From the NCBI GenBank assembly GCA_030641695.1, contig DAOWGY010000013.1, positions 1-35,473 of the forward strand: a DNA stretch of 35,473 nucleotides. The letters are read 5' to 3'. Below the pieces are notes generated by a model. The model did not search any database. It had not been told where the DNA came from and worked only from the letters and a program-made list of their open reading frames with translations. This document shows positions 16,156 to 24,652 of the stretch, one piece after another. The position numbers and the translations under genes were made by a program. Numbering within the stretch: position 1 is the first letter of the stretch; every line of letters starts with the position of its first letter. Source of the stretch: Gammaproteobacteria bacterium (GTDB lineage Bacteria; Pseudomonadota; Gammaproteobacteria; Steroidobacterales; Woeseiaceae).

Positions 16156-17817
16156 GTGACCGTATCGAATTTCGCGCGCACGGCGCGCCTCCTTGCTGTG
16201 GCCATGCTGGCGGCTTCTTGCGGCGCCGAGCCGCCTCCCGATTCGACGGCAGCGGCCGTGACGATGGCCGACCCGCGCCCCGAAATCTATGCCGACTTCG
16301 TGCTGACGGCGGACCTGAGCCACCTCAGCGACAATCAGCGCGACATGATCAAAGTGCTGATCGAGGCCTCCGAGATCATGGACATTCTGTACTGGCGCCA
16401 GGCCTACGGCGACGACTATGAACAGTGGCTCGCTACGGTCGGCATCGACGAGGCGCGGCGCTTCGCCGAACTGAATTACGGTCCCTGGGACAGACTCGCC
16501 GACGAGGCGCCGTTTATTGAGGGCGTGGCCGCAAAACCGCTAGGCGCGAATTTCTATCCGCCGGACATGAGCAAGGAGGAATTCGATGAGGTCTATCTGC
16601 CCGGTAAGAACGGCCTTTACTCGCTGATTCGCCGTGATGACGCCGGTGAACTCGTGCTGGTGCCATACCACGTTGCCTACGCCGCAGAATTGAAGCAGGC
16701 AGCCGGGTTGCTGCGTAAGGCCGCGGGTCTCGCCGAAGACCAGAGTTTCGCGACCTACCTGAAGTTGCGTGCCGCCGCACTCATCAGCGACGATTTCCAG
16801 ACCAGCGACCTGTTCTGGATGGACGTCAAAAATAACGAAATCGACGTCGTCATCGGACCCATCGAGACCTACGAGGATCGCCTGTTCGGTTACCGCGCTG
16901 CCTACGAGTCCTACGTTCTGATCAAGGACACGGAGTGGAGTGACCGGCTGAGTCGATTCGCGATGTTTCTTCCGGAGCTGCAGGAGGGCCTGCCGGTGCC
17001 GGACGAGTACAAGTGGGAGACGCCGGGCACGGACTCCGATCTGAACGCCTACGACGTCGTCTACTACGCCGGGCACAGCAATGCCGGTTCCAAGACCATC
17101 GCAATCAATCTGCCAAATGATGAGCAGGTGCAACTCGAGAAAGGCACGCGGCGGCTGCAGTTGAAGAACGCAATGCAGGCAAAATTCGAGAAGATACTCG
17201 AGCCGATCGCCGGCGAACTCATCGATGAGTCACAGCGACGGCATGTGACTTTCAACGCATTCTTCGGCAACACGATGTTTCACGAAGTGGCTCATGGTCT
17301 TGGCATCAAGAACACGATCGATGGCAGGGGCACCGTGCGTGAAGCTTTGCTCGACGTCTCCTCGAGCATGGAAGAAGGCAAAGCCGACGTACTCGGCCTG
17401 TACATGGTCACGGAACTGCACAAGGCAGGCGAACTCGGTGACGTCGACATCATGGACCACTACGTCACTTTCATGGCGAGCATTTTCCGCTCGATCCGCT
17501 TCGGCGCGAGCAGCGCGCACGGCAAAGCCAACATGGTGCGTTTTAACTTCTTCAAGGAGCACGGCGCGTTCGTGCGAGATCCCGAAAAAGGGACTTATCG
17601 CGTCGATGCCGAGCGCATGACGCTAGCGATGACCGAGCTGTCGCGGCTGTTGCTGACGCTGCAAGGCGACGGCGACTACGCGGGGGCGACCAGGCTGACC
17701 GAAACCAGAGGCGTCATCGGGACGCAATTGCAGGCGGACCTTGATCGCCTGACCAGCGCCGGTATCCCTGTGGATATCACCTTCAAACAGGGCGTCGCCG
17801 AGCTCGGGCTCGAATGA
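16156..17817 (+). CDS. Lipoprotein metallopeptidase related to dipeptidyl peptidase III (M49-like)
   Basis: This 553-residue protein has a lipoprotein signal (LAASC, C22). The zinc motif is HEVAHG (H376, E377, H380), and EEGKAD at 406-411 would give the third ligand (E407). Classic DPP III has HExxGH, with one extra residue between the histidines; here the spacing is the standard HExxH, as in some divergent bacterial relatives. It probably cleaves short peptides at the periplasmic or outer-membrane face. GTG at 16156 follows GAGAGG; an in-frame TTG lies at 16141. The next gene, also a lipoprotein peptidase, starts 22 bases after the stop, so they form an operon. Confidence 0.8.
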   Translation: MTVSNFARTARLLAVAMLAASCGAEPPPDSTAAAVTMADPRPEIYADFVLTADLSHLSDNQRDMIKVLIEASEIMDILYWRQAYGDDYEQWLATVGIDEARRFAELNYGPWDRLADEAPFIEGVAAKPLGANFYPPDMSKEEFDEVYLPGKNGLYSLIRRDDAGELVLVPYHVAYAAELKQAAGLLRKAAGLAEDQSFATYLKLRAAALISDDFQTSDLFWMDVKNNEIDVVIGPIETYEDRLFGYRAAYESYVLIKDTEWSDRLSRFAMFLPELQEGLPVPDEYKWETPGTDSDLNAYDVVYYAGHSNAGSKTIAINLPNDEQVQLEKGTRRLQLKNAMQAKFEKILEPIAGELIDESQRRHVTFNAFFGNTMFHEVAHGLGIKNTIDGRGTVREALLDVSSSMEEGKADVLGLYMVTELHKAGELGDVDIMDHYVTFMASIFRSIRFGASSAHGKANMVRFNFFKEHGAFVRDPEKGTYRVDAERMTLAMTELSRLLLTLQGDGDYAGATRLTETRGVIGTQLQADLDRLTSAGIPVDITFKQGVAELGLE

Positions 17818-17839
17818 GAACCCTGGGAGGAAAAACTCA

Positions 17840-19573
17840 ATGAAAAAAGTATTCCTGTGCGTAGCCTTTTTGACGCTTGCGGCATGTGGCGGCAGTGACG
17901 ATCGTAGCGAATCGCAAGCCGAGGCCGTTACAGAGCAACAGCCACCGTGGACGGAATTTGCCGCATCGACAATTGACGAGTACTACCGGCAAAATCCCGA
18001 GCAAGCCGTCGATGCTGGCCTTCACGAATACGATGGTCGGGCGAGCGACTGGAGCATTGCCGCCATGCAGGAGTACGCTACCTGGCTGCAGACGACCGTC
18101 GACGATGCACAGTCATACACGGACCTCGTGGGCCTCGAGGCTTTCGAAAGGGACTACCTGGTACAGGCGCTCGGCAGCCGGCTGTTCTGGATAAACCGTT
18201 CCGGGTTTGCAACGAATAATCCCGTCGCCTACACGGGACGCATCGGCGTTGGCGTGTATATCGATCGCGAATACGCACCGCCTGACGCGCGCCTGAGGGC
18301 ATACACCGAGTATGTGTCCAACTTGCCGCGAATGTTGCAGCAGATGCGTGACAACCTCGAGCCGCCGTTGCCCAAACCGTACGTCGAAATGGGCCACAGA
18401 ATTCTCGCGGGGCTCGCGGATTATCTTGAAGGCACGGTGCCGGGCATGTTCGCGACGGTGGACGACGAAGACCTGCAACGTCAGTTCGCGTTCGTCAACG
18501 AAGCCGCCGTGACGTCGGTGCGAGAAACCGCAGACTGGCTCGAGGGACTCAAGGCGACGGCAACGCAGGACTATGCGTTCGGCGAGGCGCTTTTCTTGCG
18601 CATGATCCGGGAGACGCAGGGTCTCGATATTTCGCTGGCGGACCTCAAAGCTGCGGGGCAGGCGAACCTGGACAGCAACCTGGCCTCACTGTTCGAGGCC
18701 TGCGCGGAATTCGCGCCGGGCGAGAGCACCGAGGACTGCGTGCTCAAGGTGCAGAACCGCAAGCCGCCTGAGGGTGCGGTCGGCGGCGCAACGCGTCAGC
18801 TTCCCGGCATCAAACAGTTCATCGTGGATAACGACATCGTGTCGATCCCCGGAACCGAAGAGGCACTGGTTGCTGAGGCGCCACCGCATCGCCGCTTCAA
18901 CTTCGCCTACATCGAGATTCCGGGGCCGTTCGAGCAAGGCTTGCCATCGGTGTATTACATCGCGCCACCGGATCCTTCCTGGAGCGAGGAAGACCAGCTG
19001 GCCTACATCGCGGGCGAGACCGATTTGCTGGCAACGTCGATACACGAGGTGTGGCCGGGCCATTTCCTGCAGTTCCTGCACGCGAATCGCACCGAGAATA
19101 ATGTCGGCCGGCACTTCAGCACGTATTCGTATACCGAGGGCTGGGCGCATTACACCGAGCAGATGATGCTTGACGCCGGCTTCGGCGACGGCGACCCCGA
19201 GTTTCGTATCGGTCAGTTGCTGAAAGCGCTGTTGAGAAACGTGCGCTACATGTCGGCGATCGGCCTGCACGCCGAGGGCATGACGGTCGAAGAGAGCCGG
19301 GCGATGTTCGAGAATCAGGCGTTCCAGGATTTCGGTAACGCATCGCAACAGGCCTACCGGGGAACTTACGATCCGGGATATCTCAACTACACGCTCGGCA
19401 AACTCATGATCACCAAGCTGCGTGAGGACTGGACGACGGGCCGTGGTGGCCGCGAGGCCTGGGGACGCTTCCACGACCAGTTTCTGAGCTACGGCTCACC
19501 GCCGGTCCCGCTGATCCGCAAGGAAATGCTGGGCGAGGACTACGAGGGTGATACGGCCTTATTGCCGAATTAG
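17840..19573 (+). CDS. DUF885-family lipoprotein, probable metallopeptidase
   Basis: This 577-residue protein has a lipobox LAAC (C16). The DUF885 hallmarks are HEVWPGHFLQ (H402, E403, H408) and EGWAHYTEQ (E433 to Y438), a zinc-peptidase-like HExxxxH plus downstream glutamate arrangement. The C-terminal part has YTLGKLMITKLRED, also typical. The family is thought to be secreted, peptidase-like hydrolases; the substrate is unknown. GGGAGGA precedes the ATG. It overlaps the convergent propeller gene by 15 bases at the stops. Confidence 0.9.
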   Translation: MKKVFLCVAFLTLAACGGSDDRSESQAEAVTEQQPPWTEFAASTIDEYYRQNPEQAVDAGLHEYDGRASDWSIAAMQEYATWLQTTVDDAQSYTDLVGLEAFERDYLVQALGSRLFWINRSGFATNNPVAYTGRIGVGVYIDREYAPPDARLRAYTEYVSNLPRMLQQMRDNLEPPLPKPYVEMGHRILAGLADYLEGTVPGMFATVDDEDLQRQFAFVNEAAVTSVRETADWLEGLKATATQDYAFGEALFLRMIRETQGLDISLADLKAAGQANLDSNLASLFEACAEFAPGESTEDCVLKVQNRKPPEGAVGGATRQLPGIKQFIVDNDIVSIPGTEEALVAEAPPHRRFNFAYIEIPGPFEQGLPSVYYIAPPDPSWSEEDQLAYIAGETDLLATSIHEVWPGHFLQFLHANRTENNVGRHFSTYSYTEGWAHYTEQMMLDAGFGDGDPEFRIGQLLKALLRNVRYMSAIGLHAEGMTVEESRAMFENQAFQDFGNASQQAYRGTYDPGYLNYTLGKLMITKLREDWTTGRGGREAWGRFHDQFLSYGSPPVPLIRKEMLGEDYEGDTALLPN

Positions 19574-20656
19574 CACGTTCTTTTCGACGTAAGGCAACTG
19601 CTGCCCGAACAGGCGGGTCAGGTACAATCGTTCGCTTGTCTCACACACGCCCGTCATCAATGGGTAGGTGGCGTCCGGGTCCTGCAAGTTAGCGAGTACT
19701 TCGCCGTCGCCGCTGATCGCGATGACGTGAGACGATGGCCGGGCTCTCGGCCTGGCCCAGGCCGGTAGCCGTTGCACGAGTTTGCGCAGAAAAGGCTTGT
19801 CCGAAAGCCCGTCGAGCATTGCGTTGCGCGGCGCAACGAAGCCCACCCAGAATCGGCCATCCGAGCCCGAGTTGATATTGTCGGGAAAGCCGGGAAGATT
19901 GTCGATGAGGACTTCCGTCGTTCCGGCATCAGGTCCTTGCAGCCAGTGTTTCAGTATCCGGTAGCTTCCCGTTTCTGCCACCAGCAGGAACCGTTGGTCT
20001 TCGCTCAGTGCAACACCGTTTGCGAAGTTGAGCCCGTCGATAATGACGCGTACATCACCGCTGCCGGGGTCGAATGCAATTATGCGGCCGTGCCCGCCAT
20101 GTTCCATGATATCGAGCAGGCTTGCGGTATAACTGCCGCCCCAGGCTTCTGCGCCGAATTTCGTCGACGCTTCGGAAAAATAGATGGTGCCATCGGCGCC
20201 GACGGCCAGGTCGTCGGCATAAACGAGCGGTACACCGTCGATTGATGTCAGCAGGTTACTGACGCTGCCGTCCCGGGAGATCTTCTGGATACCGACGTAG
20301 GCATTGGCGATGAACAATTCGCCGTCGCTGTTCGCCTCGATACCCAATGGCCTGCCGTCCACGCTGGCGAATTTCGTAATCGTGTCGCTGGCGGGTCCGA
20401 TACGGATAACCGAGCCATCCGAGGTCGTCGCATATAGCGCACCGTCGCCGCCGAGAGCCACGTCTTCAGGTCCCTCGAAAACGCCGAGACCGAACGCTTT
20501 CGCGTTCGACAGCGCGTCGTTTTGGACAAAAAGTCCGGTCAGGCCACGGTTTTCGGGTGCCTGCCAGGCCTCGGGCTCGATCGGTACCGGCCAGGCGAGC
20601 AGGTACGACAACAACAGCCCGACAGCAATCGCCAGTACGATGAGCGGTCGTTTCAT
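19559..20656 (-). CDS. SMP-30/strictosidine-synthase-like beta-propeller protein, membrane-anchored
   Basis: This 365-residue protein has one N-terminal membrane segment (about residues 5-24). A six-bladed propeller follows, with repeated GPEDVALGGDGALYATTSDG-like strands, GVPLVYADDLAVGADGTIYFSEAS and NGVALSEDQRFLLVAETGSYRI. The last matches the strictosidine-synthase-like/APMAP signature, and GFPDNINSGSDGRFWVG follows. Relatives include lactonases and paraoxonase-like esterases, so a calcium-dependent hydrolase in the periplasm is likely but unproven. It starts seven bases after folE, so it is co-transcribed with it; the functional link is not obvious. Confidence 0.85.
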   Translation of the reverse strand: MKRPLIVLAIAVGLLLSYLLAWPVPIEPEAWQAPENRGLTGLFVQNDALSNAKAFGLGVFEGPEDVALGGDGALYATTSDGSVIRIGPASDTITKFASVDGRPLGIEANSDGELFIANAYVGIQKISRDGSVSNLLTSIDGVPLVYADDLAVGADGTIYFSEASTKFGAEAWGGSYTASLLDIMEHGGHGRIIAFDPGSGDVRVIIDGLNFANGVALSEDQRFLLVAETGSYRILKHWLQGPDAGTTEVLIDNLPGFPDNINSGSDGRFWVGFVAPRNAMLDGLSDKPFLRKLVQRLPAWARPRARPSSHVIAISGDGEVLANLQDPDATYPLMTGVCETSERLYLTRLFGQQLPYVEKNVLIRQ

Positions 20657-20663
20657 CGCCGGC

Positions 20664-21269
20664 CTATCGTTTCGCGTCGATCATGCGCAGGAACTCGGAG
20701 CGCGTGCGTGCATCCTTGCGAAACAGTCCGAGCATCTGGCTCGTTACCATCGATACGTCGGACTTGTGGATTCCACGAGTGGTCATGCACTGGTGGGTGG
20801 CCTCGATGACCACGCCGACGCCCTTCGGGTTGAGTACGTCCAGGATGCAGTTTGCGATCTGCGCTGTCATTTTCTCCTGCACCTGGAAGCGCCTGGCAAA
20901 TGCCTCGACGACGCGCGCGAGCTTGCTGATTCCGACCACCTTGTTGTTCGGCAAATAGCCGACGTGCGCGCAGCCGATAATCGGCGCCATATGATGTTCG
21001 CAATGAGATTCGAAGCCGATGTCACGCAGCACGATCATTTCGTCGTAGCCGTCGACTTCCTCGAATGTGCGCTTCAGAAAGCGTACCGGGTCCTCCTTGT
21101 AGCCGCCGAACCAGTCCTCGTAGGCGCCGACCACGCGTCGTGGCGTGTCGATCAGGCCTTCACGATCCGGATTTTCGCCGGCCCACAACAACAGCGTTCG
21201 AACGGCTTCCTCAGCCTGCCTGCGGCCCGGTTTGCGGGGCTTGCCAGTTTTTTTTGATTTGCCGGCCAC
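20664..21269 (-). CDS. folE: GTP cyclohydrolase I (FolE)
   Basis: This 201-residue enzyme converts GTP to 7,8-dihydroneopterin triphosphate, the first step of folate or tetrahydropterin synthesis. Zinc ligands C90 and H93 are in SHCEHHMAP, and C161 is in THQCMTTRG. The GYLPNNKVVGISKLARVVE segment is also conserved. The N-terminus is lysine-rich (MAGKSKKTGKPRKPGRR). It is the zinc-dependent type IA. It lies between msrA (67-base gap) and the propeller gene on the minus strand. Confidence 0.97.
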   Translation of the reverse strand: MAGKSKKTGKPRKPGRRQAEEAVRTLLLWAGENPDREGLIDTPRRVVGAYEDWFGGYKEDPVRFLKRTFEEVDGYDEMIVLRDIGFESHCEHHMAPIIGCAHVGYLPNNKVVGISKLARVVEAFARRFQVQEKMTAQIANCILDVLNPKGVGVVIEATHQCMTTRGIHKSDVSMVTSQMLGLFRKDARTRSEFLRMIDAKR

Positions 21270-21336
21270 GATGGGGTCCTGCGGTGTGAGTTGCCGATAC
21301 TACCGGGATTAACGATATCGTTACAACGCCTGGCGC

Positions 21337-21999
21337 TTACGCCGATTGTCGGTCGAGTTCGAGCCCCACGGGGCAGCTCACGCCCGTGCCGCCGATACCG
21401 CAGTAGCCGGCCGGGTTCTTTGCCAGGTATTGCTGGTGATAGTCCTCAGCGTAGTAGAACCTGTCGAGCGGCAGAATCTCGGTAGTAACTTTGCCGTAAC
21501 CAGACTTGGTCAATTCGGCCTGGTAAGCAGCCAGTGATTGCTGCGCCTCGCTCTGTTGTGCGTCGTTGCCGCTGTAAATGGCAGACCGGTACTGCGTGCC
21601 TGTGTCATTACCCTGTCGCATTCCCTGTGTCGGGTCGTGCGCTTCCCAGAAAACCTCCAGCAATTGCTCGTAACTGACGACCGCCGGATCGAAGACGACC
21701 AGTACGACCTCCGTGTGCCCGGTGAGACCGCTGCAGACTTCCTCGTAAGTCGGGTGCGGTGTGATGCCTCCCGCGTACCCGGCTGCCGTGCTGAAGACCC
21801 CGTCGGTCTCCCAAAATCGCCGCTCAGCGCCCCAGAAACAGCCGAGCCCGAACACGGCAATGCGCAAGTGTTCAGGGAACGGCTCTTTGAGCGGATTGCC
21901 GTTGACGAAATGCGAGTTAGCCGTCGGCATGGGATCGTCGCGACCGGGCAGTGCCGCGTCACGGGCAGGGAGGACGAGTTTCTTGTCTTCGTCGAACAT
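21337..21999 (-). CDS. msrA: Peptide methionine sulfoxide reductase MsrA
   Basis: This 220-residue protein has the catalytic motif GLGCFWGAE (C54). The resolving cysteines are near the C-terminus (C200 in GYCGIGG and C209 in VSCPVG), as in the three-cysteine E. coli type. It reduces the S-epimer of methionine sulfoxide in the cytoplasm using thioredoxin. The start MFDEDKKLVLP at 21999 fits the family; the open frame runs on upstream into the M23 gene but that part has no match. The ATG is one base from the M23 stop, so translation is probably coupled. With msrP and msrQ this gives repair in both compartments. Confidence 0.97.
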   Translation of the reverse strand: MFDEDKKLVLPARDAALPGRDDPMPTANSHFVNGNPLKEPFPEHLRIAVFGLGCFWGAERRFWETDGVFSTAAGYAGGITPHPTYEEVCSGLTGHTEVVLVVFDPAVVSYEQLLEVFWEAHDPTQGMRQGNDTGTQYRSAIYSGNDAQQSEAQQSLAAYQAELTKSGYGKVTTEILPLDRFYYAEDYHQQYLAKNPAGYCGIGGTGVSCPVGLELDRQSA

Positions 22000-22000
22000 C

Positions 22001-22837
22001 TCAGGTCGCCTGGTAGCGTGCGCCGGCCCGTGCCCGCCTGACCGTACCGTCCGCGCTCTGAAAGCGCACGGGAATCGACTGTGTGTTACCCCATTCCGTG
22101 GCACGGTACACGGCGAAATGCAGGTGCGGCATCGTGGTGTGTCCCGTGTTGCCCGACAGGCCGATTTTTTGTCCGCGGGCGACGCTGTCACCCACGTTGA
22201 CGAGCGCACCTTCGTGTCGCAAGTGGTAGTACTCGCCGGTCGTACCGTCGTTGTGAAGAATGACGATGTAGTTTGCGTAGCGGCCACAACCGTCGCGCCA
22301 GCAGCCTATCGAATGCGACTCCTCGACCCGCGCTACGACGCCTGCGCGTGCTGCATGTACGGGCGTTCCCTCGCGCATGTCGAAATCGATGGCATAGGCT
22401 TCAAGCCCCGTATGGCTGAATCGCGAGCCATACCCCTGCAGCACCCGGTAGGAGCGGCCGCTCGCGTAGGGAAGGGCATAAAGATGATCGTCATCATGCA
22501 CCGCATCCTTATCTCCGACCGTCCACTCGAGAAAGTACCGGTAACGCCCTTCACGTCGTTCGTCGCTCTGGTTGAGCATCATGATGCGCGCCGATTCCTG
22601 TGGTGCGAGCGTGCGTGTCACGGTCTTTGGACCGGCGACGTCGAAATAACGCGTGCGTACCTTGAGCGTATAGGTTACGGGGAAGTCGCGTAGATTCTTG
22701 GCGCGCAATTCAACGTTGCCGCCCTGGTCAACGGCGTCGACACATATCCACTCGTCACGGCAGTCAGCGAACAGCGGCGAGCTGGCGAACAGCGCGGCGA
22801 TTGCGATCAGTAATCCGGAGAATGGCCGTGCACTCAT
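22001..22837 (-). CDS. Secreted M23-family peptidase (LytM-like)
   Basis: This 278-residue protein has a signal peptide at about residues 1-24 (SSPLFA). The C-terminal half is an M23 domain: the GYGSRFSHTGLEAYAIDFDMREGTPV region holds the first zinc ligands (H and D), and TTMPHLHFAVYR supplies HLHF. The fold-typical GALVNVGDSVARGQKIGLSGNTG is present. The N-terminal 100 residues form a beta-rich domain without a clear family. M23 enzymes cut peptide cross-links in cell wall or secreted proteins. It lies 26 bases after the TPR gene and one base before msrA. Confidence 0.9.
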   Translation of the reverse strand: MSARPFSGLLIAIAALFASSPLFADCRDEWICVDAVDQGGNVELRAKNLRDFPVTYTLKVRTRYFDVAGPKTVTRTLAPQESARIMMLNQSDERREGRYRYFLEWTVGDKDAVHDDDHLYALPYASGRSYRVLQGYGSRFSHTGLEAYAIDFDMREGTPVHAARAGVVARVEESHSIGCWRDGCGRYANYIVILHNDGTTGEYYHLRHEGALVNVGDSVARGQKIGLSGNTGHTTMPHLHFAVYRATEWGNTQSIPVRFQSADGTVRRARAGARYQAT

Positions 22838-22863
22838 AATGCGTTCCTGGTGGAAGCCGGTGC

Positions 22864-24507
22864 TCAGGACGATTCGGCGTCTTGGTCGCCGTCTACATCC
22901 TTGCGGCGTTCATCGAGGTCCGATTGCGTGTAGTAGAACAAGTGCGTGAACACATGATCTGTGGATTTCACGGCGTCGGAGTCTTCGTGCATCGGCCGGT
23001 AGATTCGCGAACGCAGCTCACGGTGCACAAGCCGCTGCATGTCGGTGAATTCGGCGGGCTGAACCTCGATGAGCTGAAGTTCGATGACACGCCCCCTCTC
23101 GGTAACCGAGAAGCTGATCGTTACGGAGCCCTGCCCGAAATCGCCATCTACAACGCTCATGGCCTGCGCTTTGGCCCCACCGGCGAATTCGGGGATCGGC
23201 CTTTCGTTAAGCGGGGCGATATGGCCGAGCGCTTCATCACGAAGCATCAGTTTGTCCTCGCTGTCGGACAGCGCCTCCCAGAGTTGGCCATACAACTTCC
23301 GCGCGCGCGTGTGCGTGCCTTGCATCAAGTAGTAGTCGCCGAGTGCGAGCTTGGAGTTGGCCGCAACGAACCAATTCGATTCGGGGTGCGCTTCGGCGAT
23401 TCTGAGTGCGCGCTTGAAATAGATCTCGCCCGTTACGGGATTGTGATGCAGTCCCTGATCCTCGTGCATATCGGTGAAAAAGTATGATTGGCCGAGCTTT
23501 GTCAGTGGATCGATAAGACGTATGTCCGTCTTGTCGGCGTTTGATTCGATAATTCGAATCGTGCGGCGATAGGTTGCCTGTTCATCAGTGATGTAGCCGG
23601 CACCGTGTTGCCACTCGGCGCGCCGCATCAGCGACGGGATCAGCGCAAGCTGGTCATCCTCGTAGCGGCGCTGGTGCAACATGTAGATCTTGTCGTGCAT
23701 CGCCCGGGCCTCTTCGACGGAGCCGAGGCGCAGGCTGGTTTCGGCCAGCGACTCGAGAATTTCGATCTGCCCCATATTGTGCGGGCCGTCATTCACGTGC
23801 GTGATATGAACCGCGCGACTGAACGTGTTTGCAGCAAGATCTGGCCTGCCGGCCTCCAGTTGTGCGGCACCCAGGCCTTTCAGTGGATTGATCAGACGAT
23901 CGTTGAGGCGGTCCTCGATGTCTTCGATGATGTCGATCGCCGTTTCAAAATTCTGTTGTGCGGCGTCGAATTGCTGGTTGCGATGCTGCACGATGCCGAG
24001 GTTGGTTAATGCCTTCGCCGTTTCGGACGATCGCGGGCCGGTAATTTCGATGGCGAGCGTTACGATTCTCTTCGCTACACTGTCGGCTTCGTCGTAGATG
24101 CCCTCCTGCATGAGCCGCTTGTAGCTCTCGAATTGCTGCAGCAGTTCGGTCTTTGGGTCGATGTCGGTTTGCGGAGGCGGTCCCGCAACTTCGGCCTCGT
24201 CGCTGGCGGCGTCCTCCTCGGCGACCGGCACCACCTGGTCCATGAGACCACCGTCGTCGACCGGCACCTCCTGGTCCATGAGACCACCGTCATCGACCGG
24301 CACCTCCTGGTCCATGAGACCACCGTCGATGACCGGCACCTCCTGGTCCATGAGACCACCGTCGATGACCGGCACCTCCTGGTCCATGAGACCATCGTCG
24401 ATGACGACGACAGTATCCGGAGCGTCATCCTGTGCCAGTACCGTGCCGCTGAAAACGACAGCGACGATGGCGGAAGATTGCAGAATCCTGTTGAAAATCA
24501 TGCTCAT
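22864..24507 (-). CDS. Secreted TPR protein with 12-residue tandem repeats and a TonB-like C-terminus
   Basis: This is a protein of about 547 residues. A signal peptide (about 1-25, ending VLA) is followed by a low-complexity region of five GLMDQEVPV-type 12-residue repeats (about 36-92). Then come several TPR-like helical pairs (about 120-400) and a C-terminal domain like TonB (SVTISFSVTERGRVIELQLIE, then MQRLVHRELRSRIYRP). The end is acidic. It probably works in the periplasm as a scaffold or partner-binding protein. The start is uncertain: ATG at 24507, ATG at 24501 or GTG at 24522; none has a clear ribosome site. It heads the M23-msrA run. Confidence 0.8.
   Translation of the reverse strand: MSMIFNRILQSSAIVAVVFSGTVLAQDDAPDTVVVIDDGLMDQEVPVIDGGLMDQEVPVIDGGLMDQEVPVDDGGLMDQEVPVDDGGLMDQVVPVAEEDAASDEAEVAGPPPQTDIDPKTELLQQFESYKRLMQEGIYDEADSVAKRIVTLAIEITGPRSSETAKALTNLGIVQHRNQQFDAAQQNFETAIDIIEDIEDRLNDRLINPLKGLGAAQLEAGRPDLAANTFSRAVHITHVNDGPHNMGQIEILESLAETSLRLGSVEEARAMHDKIYMLHQRRYEDDQLALIPSLMRRAEWQHGAGYITDEQATYRRTIRIIESNADKTDIRLIDPLTKLGQSYFFTDMHEDQGLHHNPVTGEIYFKRALRIAEAHPESNWFVAANSKLALGDYYLMQGTHTRARKLYGQLWEALSDSEDKLMLRDEALGHIAPLNERPIPEFAGGAKAQAMSVVDGDFGQGSVTISFSVTERGRVIELQLIEVQPAEFTDMQRLVHRELRSRIYRPMHEDSDAVKSTDHVFTHLFYYTQSDLDERRKDVDGDQDAESS
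24235..24404. repeat. 36-bp tandem repeat, about five units, coding
   Basis: CTGGTCCATGAGACCA recurs at 24235, 24271, 24307, 24343 and 24379, an exact 36-base period. Each unit encodes 12 residues of the TPR protein (DGGLMDQEVPV plus I or D). The last copy drifts. Near-identical units suggest recent expansion by slippage or recombination. Confidence 0.97.
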
Positions 24508-24652
24508 ATTTCGTGCTGTCACAACGGAGTTGATGGTTAGGCCTGCGGCTGCAGGCGTTTCAATTATGACTCTCTCGGGGCGATTTAGTTCGTGTCTCGA
24601 CTATACCTCGCTCATCGTAAGAGTGGGCCAGGGAAACGGGCCCGGCTCCGTT

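Noticed and set aside
20304..21257. 317-codon plus-strand frame opposite folE and the propeller gene
   Set aside because: Antisense to two well-supported genes, with no motifs.
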